Notes under the pieces: generated by a model
Database searches by the model: none
Told to the model about the DNA's origin: nothing
What the model saw: only the letters and a program-made list of their open reading frames with translations
Program-made: the position numbers and the translations under genes
Assembly: GCF_000264995.1 (NCBI RefSeq)
Contig: NW_006767434.1
Location: 2,320,004 to 2,384,003 of the forward strand
Origin: Punctularia strigosozonata HHB-11173 SS5
Taxonomy: Eukaryota > Basidiomycota > Agaricomycetes > Corticiales > Punctulariaceae
DNA: 64,000 nt
Direction: 5' to 3'
Shown here: positions 31,014 to 46,000 of the stretch, one piece after another
Layout of the letters: every line of letters starts with the position of its first letter
Position numbering within the stretch: position 1 is the stretch's first letter

Positions 31014-34000
31014 CTATGCTTCAGATATTCGCTCAAAGAACTGTCGTAAGGTACCAGAGAGTATGTCAGGGAGGGCCTCTACGCTCCTGAGCACAAGGTA
31101 ATACTCGAACGGGAATGTGTCGAGGTACCGCTCCATCTGCATCTCTACTCGCCCATCTATGGTCTTCATCGCCACTTGGGTCATGGAAACGATGGAATTG
31201 GACTCTGTCCCGCCTTCGTGTTGCAACGCCGCATTCGACTTCAACGAGTCCAGGATGATGAACACGATCATCACGCGTTGTTCCTCGGCTTTGCGAAGCA
31301 GCGTCCGTAGTCTATCATGGTCCTGGCATATGCCATCCGATATGATGATTTCGAGTTGCCAGAGATCTGCTGCTGATGACGAGCTTGCGGCTCTTCTTTC
31401 GCGTGCCTGTTCCAATACCCGTAGGCTGGCCTCCAGGAGCTGCAGAACATTGGTACTTCGCTGGTTGAATCGGAATGCCTGCATGACCTTGATGCCTTCT
31501 TGGTCGCTGAAAGTGCCCGCGCCCAAGTCGTGCAGGATCTCCACAGCCTCCCCAAAACGAGCCACGCCAACGTCACCCACTTCCAGCCGGTCCAGCGCCT
31601 TGCTCACCAGCGCGAGAGTCTGGAAGGCAAGATGCACGGAATGCGACTCCGCCATGCTCCGGGAGTCATCCAAGGCGATCATGACCTGATACTCGCGTTG
31701 GCTGGGCCGCGTGCGTCGCAACCAGATTTTGTCCTTGGTGTAGTCGCTGGCGATGTAAGGGATGATCTTCTTCATATTCAAGCGTTTGCCGGTGCGATAG
31801 TCGCCTTTGAGGCGCGTCGCCATGGTGGGTTCCAGAATGAGGCGGAGTTGTTCGCAGAGGGAATAAGAGAGGTCGTGCGTGAGTGATTCATAGGTCCGCC
31901 ACAGTCGCTCGGCATCCCCGACAGGTTGTCCATCCGCCTGCCATTGACGTAGTTGCGCTTCGGCGTTCTCTAGTAGATTCTCATCGTCAAGAAGCTCTGG
32001 TCGAGCATCCTTATCAGAGCGTCCCCCTGGAGCACCAGGTTCATCGACCACGTTTGGATCGGGTTGATTGCCCGTGTAAACATCAACTCTTGTCAAGGCG
32101 CGAGCAATGTCCTCGCTGAGAACATTGGAAGGTAACTCCGACAGCTCATGCCGCTCCTTTTCCTGATTATTTTGGGGCTCCGAGGGTTGTTCGTCCACAT
32201 CCATTGGAGCGGCTTCTCCCGAGAATGCCATCTAGGTACGGGTGAGCGTGATCCTAGCGAGAGTAGGAGAAAGTTCCTACATGCTCGTCAACCATCCGCA
32301 GATCTCGTATCTTCGCCGCCTCATCATCTTGGGCCGGACCAAGCGCTTGTCGATGCTCTTGATCATCCTCCACCACATATTCCATTTCGACATCCGGTCT
32401 ATCTGGTTCGTTCTCCATAGACGGCGCGTCTGTGCCTTGTTGAACATCTTCGGCGCGATTGAGCACTTCCTTACTGACGTCCCCGGCTAGCCGACGGCCG
32501 ACGGGAGGTGAAGTTTCGTTAGCGTTACTATGTTGCTCTTGTGCTCCGACCTGCTGGGCGTCGAGAGATAATGCATCTTGATGATCAAGGCCGGCATCCG
32601 GGCTTCGTTGCCGTGTAGCATTAGCGCTAGACCCCTTGGTTGACCTACCGTAAGATTAGCGCCGGTGTTCGTGATGGAGAATGCACACTCACGGCTCCTC
32701 AAGCTGTTTCTCTTCGCATCCGACGTCATCGCTCGAGCTTTGCATAGGTATTTGACCATCCTCTGGCTCAGCAGTAGCTGGGGTTTCATCGTTGGCTTTG
32801 GATGTAAGGCCCTCGCCTGCTGACCCATCACCTGATTTGAGGTCAGCTTTCGCGGCGGTAGGACCCTCCTCAGAGTCCTGGTCTCGATCCTGGTCTTCGT
32901 GGTTATCCATGCCTTCAGAATCCTCCTCCAAGCCATCTCCGTTCTCGACGTCTTGCCTCGTCTCTGGCATGGTCTCCGGAGAGTTAGCCCGTATATCCGA
33001 GTCCGCTTGGTTCTCCTGTGCTTCCTGGCCGTCATCGTCTACGGAAATGCCGTCATCACTCGGATCCCAGTCATTTTCGCCTTCTTTCTCTGTTTCTTTC
33101 TCCATGTCGATATCGTCGGGAAGATCAAGTACCTCCGCATCTTGCACGTAGTCGTCCATAGCGGCGCCTTCTGGACGGCTGTCACCTTCTTCTGGCAATT
33201 CGGCTTCGTCTGGTTGTGCCTCTTTGTCGTTTTCGTCAGCCGTTTCCCTATCCCGACGTTCTCGCTCCTGTTCCTTCGCGGATATCTCGGTCTCCCATTC
33301 TGGCCCCTTTGGTTGACCTTCATTCATTCTGTCATCGGTTTCATTCGCGCCAGCCACTTGCTCATCACCCCATAGCCGTTCGTCGACTACATCGGGGTCC
33401 GAGGCATCTAAGTCCTCCATTTTCTCTTCCAGATCGTGATCATCGTCGTGATCATCGTCAGAACCTTCACGATCGTCTTCGTTCTCCTCGACGTCCTGTA
33501 GATCACCCTCGAAGTCCTGACCCATCTCCACGGCATCATCTTCTTTCTTCTCGCCATCTCGATTCTTCTCCATAGGATCATCGCCTTGCAAACCTTCGAC
33601 CTGGCTTTCGTCTTCAATCTCCTTGCTCACGTCGTCCGCACCCTCGCCAGCGCCCAGTCCAACGCCTCCAGAAGCATCCAGGACTTCGCCCTGGCCATCT
33701 CCGCCACTGTCCGTTTCAGGGGGCTTGCAAAACCCTTGGGTGGCCAGCGTGCGAAGGATAGAGCCCGTAAAATATGTCAGCTTGAGCAGTCCCGCCGACC
33801 ACTCGCTGTGTGTTCGGAGTTGGGTATCCGCAATGCAAGCGTAACGATCGAGGAAAACCAGAATGGCTTCGGTATGCGCCTCGATCTCGTGCTCAGAGGT
33901 GCCAGTCAGCGATATCAAATATGCTTCGATCTTGCCCACGATCATGTCGATAGAAAGTGCAGTCGTAAGAGCGCATAGCTGGCGGGATCCTAGCTTGATC

Positions 34001-37000
34001 CAATTGTCATCGGCGTCTTCCGCAGTTGCAGATGGCGTTTCGGGACAAAGAGCGAGCACCTTCTGCATGCTGATGAGAACGCTGTCCGTCACATCCGATA
34101 CATCAGGGGGGCTTGTATTCAGGGCAGCGAACTCGAGATTGATTTCTGCGTGACCGACAAGCCAGGACTGGACCGGCGATAGCCATGGTATTAACTGGGG
34201 CATCTCTCGTTGCCATTGGGCGAAGTGATCATTCCATTGACCGACGGCATGCCTACAGTCACGGAGAGCATTCATGTCATCTGGGGGACGCGTCAGGAAG
34301 GCGAGCATTTCGGTCGAAGAGAGAGAATACCTTCGAGGAGGACGTGGAATGACGTTTCGCTAACGTTCCCTATAGCGGTCTCGGCACGCTGCCGAAGAGT
34401 CGCCAGGGTGGAAAGACGCGTGTTGGCCTCCGCCAAGAATACAGGCGGCACTTCAAAGGCGATCTTATGCTGTTCCAGACTAAGCAGTCCCCTGAGCACT
34501 TCCGAAACAGCGTTTTCGAGTTCGCACACCACGTTCTTGGCTTGCAGAAGCTTGTCCATTGCTGCGGCCCCATACGCCAGGACCCTCGGCGATGACTTTA
34601 GGCGGCGCAGTCGATTGATTGCTTTGCTGAGCGCTGCGAAGGAAGAGAGAGACCGGGTAACACTGTGGACAGTAAATCAGTCAACGTCAATATACGACAT
34701 GAACTACGTACATAGCGCGTGATTGCAGACTCATACCTAGTGCGGATTCCACGAACATCAGCCCGCGTTGGATCTCTCGTGTGTTCAGGTCGTCGTGATG
34801 ATGGGAGGGGGCACCTCTGACTTCAGGGAGGATGGCAAGCAAACGTTGAAGTAGTCGATCCATGCTCCTAAAAGAGGCGGGAACCTGTGTCATTGGCCCA
34901 ACCATCGGCTGCTCAGTGATCCAGCGAGCGTTCCTCTGAAGGAGTAATGTGTCTGGCTTGAGATTGCTAGTGAATCCGACGCGACGAAGCTCCTTGAGCA
35001 GATCACTCCAAGCTTTTCTCTTGCGAACCAGCAGAGCTTTCTGCAGCTGCTCTTTCCTGGCTTTCGGGAGCTCGGGAATGGCCTCCCTGGCCAAACTTTC
35101 AGACGTCTCCGCGATATCTGAGCACAGCTGGAAGAGGACTTTTGGATTACACAGAGTTATGGCGGGGAGGATACGGTCTTTAGCATAAAGATCCAGGCGC
35201 GAAACAGCCTGCACGGGATCGGCTCGGTGTCGTCCTTCGAGTAAGGGGGCAAGAGCCAGAGTTGGTGGGTTCGTGAATGCGGTAGCATAATCGAGCATGA
35301 TCGTTGGGGCAACGAAGGAGACATCCGGCATCTTCGTACTTGTGTCATAAACAAGAAGGGCCGTAATGGGTTGTCGTAGAACATCTCGGAATTTGCGGGT
35401 GATCTTGTATAATTGCCGATGGGTCCGCTGCGCGCTCTGCTTCAGCGCTTGAACATTGACGTCCCTCCAGCTCGCGAGTTTAATAAAGCCACGGATTTCC
35501 GTCTCCAAAACGCCCCTCTGCGTGGCCAACGCAGTAGATATTCCTGACGAGAATTGGGAGAAGAAAGCCAGTTTAGACCGGACAACCCCAGCGGTCCGAC
35601 CTAGAATATGCTGTAGTTGCCCGGTACGAGTTTCACCCAACCAGGTAGCATACGTCCCGAAGCTCTTCAGGAGACGTAACCTTTCTTGGTATTGACCCAC
35701 TGGGCTTGAGGTGATGTACTCGTCGAGAAGCGGGATAATATCGTCCAGGTAAGTATTTGCTTCCTCCTCGCTAGCGGAAGCTAGGCTTGACGGCCCTCTG
35801 ATCAACGCATCGTACAGTCGGAACCACCAGGGAGCCACTTCGGCAGCGAAAAGGCTGGCCTGGCTCTCAAGAAGCCGCTTCCAGCATGACAGCTCTAGGC
35901 GCCGCCATTCCACAATGAGTTCTGTGATCGCTCTCTGATTCGTCTTGATCGAATTTTCCTTGTTAGAAAACATTTCCCAATCTTCCGTGTGACTGAGGAG
36001 ATGTTCAAGGAACGAGAGCGCTTTCGCGACAGGAGTCTGCAAGTTGAGTGCGAGGAATGCTCTGCATCGCATTCTAATATGCTGCAGTACCATTTGATCC
36101 GGCCATTCAATGATCAGGAGGTCTAGACGGGCCAGCAAAGTCTTGATCACGTCCGCGGCCTTCCTGATTTCTGGTACGTTTGCGTCGAGATAGAAATTGA
36201 ATGAACCTGATGTCTCTGACTCGCGCAGGCTGCGCAGTCTGTCCTGAAGCCAGGTCATTTGGCGAGGTATCGTCTCGTCGTCGAGCCCGTCTGGCACACT
36301 GTTGGCTTCGGCGTCAAACAGCGTACGGGTCATCTTCGCCTGGACTTCGCGGAGATTGTCAAGAGAGGCGGCCTTCGCCTCCTCGGTACAAGGTGAACCC
36401 TCGAACATCTGATAATGACAATGGAGTAAATGCCGCAGTTGCCCTTCATCTATGTTCCGAGCTGACGTCGATGGGGCAGAAACTTGTAGGGGTTCAGCAT
36501 CGATGTCATCATATGTGGGGAATAGAGCGTTGAATTCTGCTTCTTCCACCTCTGTTTCTGTGGGAGGGTCATGATCAAGCCTCCTCCGTCGATATAGACT
36601 CTGTTTTTCTGCTTCCTGTTCCTGTTCCTTGACTTTGTCGATGGACCACAATAGCGTTGACTGCTCGTAGATGCTCTCGACAAGTGGGAGATAATACTTC
36701 GAGTCGTTGATGTTCCTTGAGCAAAACGCGAGCGCAGAAAGGCGAAGAACCAGATCCGAGAACATCGACGTTGAAGGTGCTATGTCTGCTGAACGAATAT
36801 TTGCAACAGCACAGACGGTTGGGAAGCCAAGGCATGCATGTGCGATTTTGAACTTGGCGGCTCCTTTCCGCGCTCTTTCATGAGCGATTAGGCGCAGGCC
36901 CAACTGCATCTGTGACAAAGCGAGTCTCAGTGGGAAACAGACGTCGCCATATTCTGCGTAGGTGTTGTCCAATCGCCGTAGGAAACCACGTATAGATTCC

Positions 37001-40000
37001 TGAACGACTTGCTCTTGCGACGCCGCCGAGAGTGGTTCGGATCCGAGGAAATCCAACAGGGAATCTATGCGCGGAACGGATGCGACTTGGGCGAGAAACT
37101 GGGACGCCTCCATCCACAAACCACGCATCCTGCTAGGATCGCGTCGCGCCATCTGAATCGGGGCTGGCGAGTCCATCAGTTTACCGCTCGCCGCATCCAG
37201 TTTCGACCGTATGAGGTCCATGCAGCTGTTGCCCTTGTTTCCTGTTCGCTTCAGTTCATACCTGGCCTGCATGTCCAACAAAGCAGCGAGTCGTTCGACT
37301 TCTTGCTGCCAGTAAGAATTGATGAAATGCTGCTTCTCGGCTGGGTCGATAGGACGGTCTGGGAAGTATAATTCCAAAAAGAATCTGCTGACGGACAGGA
37401 AACCATGCCCAATTGCTAGGGCATCGATTTCTCGACTTGCGCACGCCTCCGCGAGGTTATCCAAAGTCGGGGTCAACCAGCGCTCCGCAGCTACCGTAAC
37501 GACTGTGTTGCGACTGTGGCACAACAGAGTGTGCAGCCGTTTGATAGATTCGGTCAAAGTCTTCCAGTGTGCGTCGCAAATAGACCTCAACTCCGAAATG
37601 ACGTCGTCGCCGAGTGTAAAGCAGGAAACAATCTGGTGGAGAATGAGTAAGCCTGCGTCCACGGATCAGGCCAATCAATGCCTTACCGAAACCAGGGAAC
37701 GCAGCAACACTCGCACGAGCTGTACTCGCCTGGGCTCGAACAACGTGCATTGCCAAGACGTAAATCGGGCCCGCTTCTCGAGTTTGGTTTCATAGTCGGC
37801 CAGAGATGACAGAGACGTACGGGTCCAGTCACTATAGCGAGAGTCAGTAAGTCGTCCTCGTCATAGGGGTGTTCCTGACCAAAGATCTACCACGGCCTTG
37901 AGTTGCGTGGCTTCGAGCAACGTCGCACCGCCCTGAGCACCCTCATCCCTCAGCGCATATCAACCAATGTGACAGACTTGCGACTCACCGTGTCGCTCTG
38001 CCACAGCACGTCGAACCATCGGCTGTGTGATAGCATCGTGCCTTGTATATCGACCAAGACTTCACCTGTGTGCAAAATATGTAAGCGAATCAGGTTTTCA
38101 ACGGAAATTCGACACTTGTTCGTGACAGACTCTTTCTGATCGGCCCTTCAAGTGATGGTGACGCGGCGTGTCCCGTTGTATCCATATTGCCACTGAACGC
38201 TGCAAGTTCGTGGACCAATCCCGTATTCTAAGCGAGCCAGCATTAACACGTGAGATGACAGGTTGCTTGAACACCCACAAATCTAGTTGGATTATCCGTT
38301 CGACTGAGGAGCAAAAGCCCAGCGAATATCAGCAGATCGCCGGAGTCACTCGTGGCTTTTCCTTGTTCGATAGACTGAGGAGGTCGTGTCCGATATGATT
38401 AGCACAGTTCATAGCGCGAACTGCGGATGCACACCTTTGAGTTCATGTTTTGCTGTAGCTGGCCTATACCTTGAGAGGACATGGCGGACCAGATCTCCGT
38501 CAGGCCAAGTCCTCTCTTCGGAAAGACGAGGTCCTTCAGGGTAGAAGCTGAGACCACGACGTTCTCGAAGCTTGTCCCCGAGTTCTGGGAATTTTCCAGG
38601 ATCCAATGCGTCATGACCTGAACTGCAGAATAGCTCAACGTTTGCTGAGTCAATGTTGCGCAAAGGCTGCGGCTAATCTGGAGCAACTCTCCGATGCATT
38701 CGCTCTTGGACATGCGCGCGATTAGCAGGTAACCGAGTAACAGTGGTCGGGGGAAACTCACCAATTCCACGTCCACCACCCCGTGTGTCCCTGCTAGTAT
38801 TGCTTCTGCCTGCTGGAGGATGAGATAAACGACATGTTTGATTTCCTCACGGGCCCGATCTTCGTCGCCCTGGGTACCGGATATGCGGGCGGAAGCGATC
38901 ACGGATTCTTTACGGAGGAAGTCTTCAGCGGCAAAATGAAGGTTCGTCAAGATTCGGGACAGCGACAGCAGATGTCGATGGGCGAGATCGTCACGCGATT
39001 CAATCCCGCAAACATATCGAGGTAAGTTGTGCATAAAGAAGTCCATTGGCTAAATATATTGAGATGTATTCAGTACATGATAACGAGTGCACCCGGAGAT
39101 CCTGCTGGTGCGTCAGACCCCCGTCACTGACCTGAGCGGCAAATACGTCTACTGGTAATCCCCATTGACGCGCATACCGTTCACGAAGCTCAGACATGAC
39201 CTCGGAGAACTGCTTGCTCTCAGTCATCTTCAGCACGGATTCGAGCGAGGGCATGAAGGTGGCGCTGAAATGGTGACTGTGCAGGAAGCGTCGAACGACT
39301 GCTCTGTAACCCGGAGGCGCATTGATCAGCAGAGCTTGCAGGAGAGCATCTTCCCTATATATGCCAGCGGAGTCCGATGTCGGTAAGAGCGCCAATAAAC
39401 CATCTAGGACCAGCATGCTCGAGTTGTAAGGAATAAGCACTTTCGGCCGTTCTTTCGCCATGAGGCAGTCATCGACTAGACATCTACGCGCAGCCTCGAA
39501 TGCCACCACAGCTTGTGTATGGTGCAACCCGCTGTCGTCCGTAGGTAACCTAGAATGATGCCGGATTTTTGTGTCGTCCTCGATCGTCCCGGTAGATATG
39601 AGCGATATCTCGATGCCACGATTGCGCATTGCGCGTGACAGTTCTCCATAGCCCCAGTCGACGGCCATCACCAACCTGAAGTCGGGATGGGGAGTAATGG
39701 CTTGAGTGGCACCGTCCGGCTGTCCGCGTTCGCTCAGAGTCAAGACTCCCCCCGGCTCACAGAGCGCATTGAGTCGATCCAGAACGGAGGGATTGCATAG
39801 ATTGGCCCCGCTCAGAAGTAGCCAGTGCCCTTGTTTGAGAGCAGTCACCAGTGGTCCGTCAACCCACTCAAACCGACCTGCGTCCTGAAGCGTTGTGGAG
39901 TTCCGTATCCTCACCATCAAGTCTTCCTGGGCCTTAAGGTCCTCCGGGCGTCGAAGATGGAGGCCGTCAAGCACTTCGGAGGGCCAAGACATGGTCGTAA

Positions 40001-43000
40001 GCATAGACGGCGTCGCTTGCTGGAGGCTCCTCCTCGACGCGGCGTATCGGTCAAGGAGTTCCTCTTCCGTACCAAGGAATGTTCGCAGTTGTTCGGCGAC
40101 AAATGACAAGACTTCTGAGGACAGCTTAATCGAATGACTGACCTTGTCGACCTGCTCGAAACTGCCTAGAATATCGGTGGTGTCCGTGGAACTACTGACA
40201 GACAGCTCGTGAAGTTCGCCGCCTATGAGTCTAGCCATAGCTCTCGTCAAACTCGTTTTCCCGCTATCGAGCGCACCCTGGAGGATGACCGGCCATCGCT
40301 GTGACAACGTTAGTCCCATTGTCTCGGCCGCGGTGAGCTGAGCCTGTAGCGGAGTGGCGCAGCCCATTGAACCATGTCCGACTGTGGTGGAGCGCTTCCC
40401 ATAGAAATGGCCTATCTGGACGTCCGAAGGCGTAATCACAACGCCAGGCGCGCGACACAGAAACTCAGTAGATATTGGGAAAACGGTCTCGAACAGCTTT
40501 CTTGCCTGGAGGCGATCGTCCTCTGACCTAAATCGGCTGAGATAAACAGTCCGCAGATGATGAACAGGATGTTGGATGGTCGGGCCGCCAAGTAGTGAAG
40601 CCCATCGAACAACATCACGTAGATTGAACTCCCAAGGATGGCCATCGCGAGCAAAGCTACGTTTCTTCACCACCTCCTCCACGAGCAGGGTGTTGAATTT
40701 GATCATGCCGTGCAACATGGGCGCAGGATAATTTGGAAATAGGTGCTGACAGACGAGGAGCATGTCATCCGCGGCCAGTTCTTCCACGTAAACCTTGGTG
40801 AAACGGTTGACGAACGACTTCGGTAACCCTTTGCGCCCTCCTCCTTGACGAAGAGGGTTCTGGGCGGCGAAAATGCGAAAGGCAGGATGTCTCAAGAAGG
40901 AACGGCCTAGTTCCGGGATGTAGACGGTTCCGCGGTGGTCCAATACTGAATTAAGACCTTCAAGGACCGTCTGTGAGGCAAGATTCATTTCGTCCAGTAG
41001 TACCCAATGGCCTTCCTTGAGAGCCGTCAGGAACTCTCCATCCCTCCACGCGAAATCCCCGGGACCTGCACCTTCAACCGGAAGGTCGGATCCGAAGAGA
41101 TCAACTAGATCGGTCTGGTCAGAGAGATTGATGCGGTGAAGATGGTGCCCGGAAATGTTAGCAAGGGCTGCGATGAGACTGGTTTTGCCAACTCCAGGAC
41201 TCCCTTCTAACAGGATCGGCTTCTGGACTTGGAAGGCACGGGTTATGCGAACAGCGTTGTCTCGGGTGGTGGGAACTCGTAGATTGAAATCGCGAAGGAT
41301 AGGGCTCGATGGCCCTCGAGGAAGAGCAAACGGGCCAAGCTGCACAAATCGAGTCATGTCGTATTCGGTTTCGTACGAGTCCGCGGTTGAGAGCGGAACA
41401 AGTTGTTGTAGATGCGATTCTGCTCTGTCCCTCAGCTGTTGTAGTGCCTCGGTGGTATGCGTCGACAATTGCGGCCACGAGACTAGGCCATCCAGCACAG
41501 TCATATGGGCTCCGTGATGCTATTATGAAGACGGTCAACCTACTGGTAGCTCGCGAAACGTCAGCACTTACGAAGATCTGCTCTGGCGACATCGCCGTAG
41601 CACCATGGGACTCTTGCATCGTATTTGAAAATTGCACCCATGCCTATGAGAAGACAATATTAGAGTTATGACACGTAGGTGGTTTTCAGTGAGGTCTTAC
41701 TAATATGTCCCGTAGGCCTAATACGCTACGATCCCCAATTCGGTCGCCAAGCCACTCGACGAAATCAAGTAAGGGGCCAGTAAACCGTGTCAAGCATGGC
41801 GCTTTCCAAGAGTGGTTTATAATGAGGGCAAGATCCGGACGCTCGTTGACGGGTGGAACCCATACTTCGGTGAAACGATTGCGCAGGGCGGGAGACAGCT
41901 CTTTCTTCCCGTAATCGCCTCCAGGATTCATGGTAGCGATGAGCTCGAAGTCCTCTGAAGCCCGGATGGGACCAGCTTCGTCGCCACGTTCCGCGAGGAC
42001 GATGGTACGAGCGGGTTCCAGCACACTGTTCAGGCGTTCGAGAACCGAGTCGTCCGCGAGAGAGATCTCATCAAGGAGGAAAATCTGGCCCGCCCTCATC
42101 GCTTCTACCAGAGGCCCATCATGCCATTGAAACATAACACCAAGCGACCGTAGCTTTTGTCGTGATGCTCGCACAGCCTCCGTGTCCGCAGTGTCCAGGC
42201 GTCCCGACTTCAGTAGTGAGGTTATGGCGGAGAGTATTGCCTCAGCGTTGGGTGGCACAGACGCCATCCCGTACTGAGACAGGAGAGATAGTGCCTCATC
42301 AATCACTTGACGCTCCTGCATCGTGCGGTTACGAAGTGGTCGAAGACCACCGATGAGATCTGCCGTCTCCGTATTTTGGTGACAGTTCAGCGTCTGAAGC
42401 ACTCGTCCTACTGCGTTCGCGAACACTTGACACACTGACGTTTTGCCGGAACCTGTCTCGCCAACGAGTAAAATCGGTTCGTGAAACCGCAATGCACGGG
42501 CGACGAGAATGAACAAGCGTCGCATAGCCTTGGTCCAGATTATACTCGATGTGGATGGAAATGGACACCCGATGAATGATTCCAGACCCTCGATGCTCCG
42601 ATTGGCGTAGTACAGTGACTCCTCATCGATGCGAACTCGCATGACGGACTCGATCACCTCCTTCACAACCGCCTTGTCGTCATCACGGCGAGCGCGTTCA
42701 GCTAGCAGCATGTAGCCGTTCTCCGCAAGTTCCTGGTATCCAACGGCATCTCTGCCCGCCCAGCGAAAGAGATCCCGGAGAGTGGCGAAGCTATGCTTGC
42801 TTTCGAAGACGCGCGAAGACTGACGGCGCTTCTGCAATTCTTGGAAAACAGTGACGATGCGTTGACTGTATGACGGCGCGATGCGACATCGTTCGCAAAG
42901 GATCGTCTCCAGCTCGGTTTGCGGGACGTCCTGGAAATGGACTTCAAGAAAACGATTACGAAACGCACGCGAGAGGACCTTCCTTCCTGCGTACAGGCCG

Positions 43001-46000
43001 GGAGGATTTTGCGTTGCGAAAAGCATGAAGTGGGAATGTGGCCTCACGACCTCCTGGGTCTCAGGGATCACAAGCTCGCGATTGTCGTCGAGCAGCCGAT
43101 TCAGAGCTTCCAGTACGTCAGTGGATGCCAAGTTGAGTTCGTCGAGAACAATCCAGTGACCCTCACGCAGAGCGCGGACCAAGAGGCCGTCTTTGAACAC
43201 TAATTTGCCTGTGGAAGGATCGGAAACATAGGCACCAAGGTACTCCTGAATATCCGTATGCTCGTGATTGTTGATGCGAACGAAATGATGTCCGGTCCGC
43301 TTGGCCAGGTACTCGATGGAGCTGGTTTTGCCGGCCGAGGTCGGGCCCTCAATCAGGACAGGGAAGCGACGTGTGAGGATGACCCTCGCTAAATCCACCA
43401 ATTTGCGTTCTACGGAGGGAGTGATGATGTAATCCTCGGCCGGATCGATAGGCAGCGGTCCACGCTCTAGATAGAACGGTCCAAACCTGACGAATTCGTC
43501 CACGGCCCGATTCGCCGGAGGAGCAGGCTCCTTCATCAACATCGAGCGCACGTTACGAACGCCCTTCAGAAGGTGCAGTTCCGCAAGCCCAGTTACCATG
43601 GCCAAGCTGGGTTCGTCAAGGACCATTGTGAACGCCATCATGCAACCTTCCCATAGTGATCGTCGGAGACCGAAGGCCGGGGTGATGTCCGCGGCGAATG
43701 TAAGGGCTCGGGAGAGAGTACGCATACTGTAATGGGGTCGGTGATTTGATCCATCGGCGATCCGCCGCTCCCGTGCCAATGCGTTCACAGCAGTATAGAA
43801 CTCGGCGACGTCCAGGATCGCACCTTTGTCACCTACCGCAACGGCACCGATGTATTGGGACACGATGTCCAGAAGGGTAGCTCTGTCTCTGTCCGGCGCA
43901 GGCACGTCGATTTCTGTAAACCGCGAGCGAATGTTGGGGGGTAGATCCTTTTTGCCAACGTCGGTAGCGGGGTTCATACAGGCGAAGAGGCGGAAGTCCG
44001 GATGACGGGGCACCGGCTCCAATGATCCATGTTCTGTCAATGTTATGGATGCGGTAGGACCCTGGAGCAAGCCGGATATGCATTCGAGGGTTTCTGGACT
44101 TGCCAGGTTCACCTCGTCAAGGAGTACCCTGCATCTAGTTCAATCGTGGAGCTGTTTGCTGATATACCAAGCTTACCAGTCACCGGACCGTAGCGCCTTC
44201 GTAAGTGGCCCCTCGACGAACGCGAATGCAAATTTGCCTTTGCCCTGCACATGATGTATGTCGAACTGGCGCACATCCTGGCTGAACGTTTCCCATGAAC
44301 CTTCGGATGCATCCAGCGCAGGTTTGTCCAGCCTCCGCCGCTTACGAGGGTGCGTAGAATCTAGCTCTTCCTTAGCACCCACGGGACCACTTCCATCTCG
44401 ATTCAGTATCGGCTGGCTATATCGCAAGGACAAAGACTCACACGTCAAGTTCCTTCCTTCGTTTCTCAATCTGATCCCTCGCCAACCTCACAGCCTCCCC
44501 CCAAAGCGCGACCGTCCTCTTCCACTTGCCCTCTCCGAGAGCCTTTCTCACGCTTTCCTCGAACTTCTCGTTCCTTTTCCGGCTGAACGTCGCCCCAAAC
44601 AACTCCAAGAACCGTTCCTGCAACTCCACCGCCGGCACACGCGCGTCAACGGGCTTAAACCCGCCGACGAGGTCGGAGGACTCCGTCTGATGGGACAGGT
44701 TCAAGCTGATGAGTGGGCGACGGAGGAGGGCGGAGAGGTGAGTGATGGCGGACGTTTTACCCGTGCCGGTCTCGCCGGTGAGGAGGACCGGTTCTCCGAG
44801 CGACACTGCCGTCGCAACGCGTGAAAGTAGTGAAACGGCTGGGCGATGCATGGCAAAAGGCCGCATTGGCGGTGGGACGGCTTCCCTTACGGAGCGCACG
44901 GGCAAGCGTACTCGGCCTGCTCGAACAGCCGCGACGTTGCCGTTGACGTCCCGCTCGACATTGAACTCCGGCACCCTCGTCTTGAGGACTTCGTGCCGTT
45001 TCTCCGGGGTGAGACCAAGGTGTTCGCCGACGGCGGCAACAACCGCTTCCTGATGGGCTTGAGCAGGAGCGGTCAGGGGCGCCGCACTGAAGAACACATC
45101 CCGCGCTTCGAGGTACATGTCTTCGCGGAGTTGCGGGTGCGGGAACGTGTTCCAAAGCGACGGAACATCCGCGTCCTCGTCCACCTGCATCGGCTGGTAC
45201 GATGACGGCAACAACGCCTCGATGCGCCTGCAGAACAGCTCGAGCTCTCGCAATCCAACTGGCCGGGCATTGGCCGCAGCCGTGATCCTCATCGACTTGA
45301 CAGCGGCCCACATTCGTAAGAAACCGCGTGCCGCTGGGCCGGCGATCCTCGGGAACTTGGCCTCGACAATCGTGCGCATCTCGTCCTCATCCGGAGAGTC
45401 CACCACCATTCCGTGCCACTTGTGCGCGCCGTAGAAGACCGGCTTCGGAAATTTGCTCGTCTTCGACGGCTGCATGGACCTCGTCGCGAACAGCGCAAAA
45501 TGCTCCGACGCCTCAACCGTTCCGCGGGATGGCACGTCAATGTGCGCCAGGGCGCCAACAGAGTTGCCCACGCCCAGCGACTCAACGAGGGGTTTGACGA
45601 TGCCGAGAACCTCATTCGATGCACGGTCGATGTCTTCGAGCACGATCCACCTCCCCTCTCGCATGGCGCGCACTAACACGCCCTCTTTCCATTCAAAGGT
45701 GCCAGGATTGAGCGGGGAGGACACGTATGAGCCCAACAGCGCACGTGGGTCCAAGGAAGTATCGGCCAAGTGGATGCTGACAACCTGATTCGGGGTGCCA
45801 GGGTGCAGCAGCGAGGCAAGATAAGAGATGAGTAGTGATTTACCCGCGGACGGGGCGGATGTAAGCAGTATGGGGTGACGGAGGGAGTAGCGGAGAGCCA
45901 ACTCTTGAAGAGCCTTGACGGTCGTTGGAATGGGGATAAGCGGCGGAACTACGGCCTCCGAGCCTGGAGTGCGATACAGGAGCACGCCGTGAACGGCAAC

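Noticed and set aside
32792-33375. Plus-strand open frames rich in Ser/Pro/Leu inside the midasin gene
   Set aside because: They are the antisense of the Asp/Glu-rich region of MDN1, which stays open on the opposite strand because of its codon bias.
38098-38280. Minus-strand frame of 60 codons inside the MDN1 region as an independent gene
   Set aside because: It is the wrong frame over two short MDN1 exons and their introns; the in-phase exon chain explains the region.
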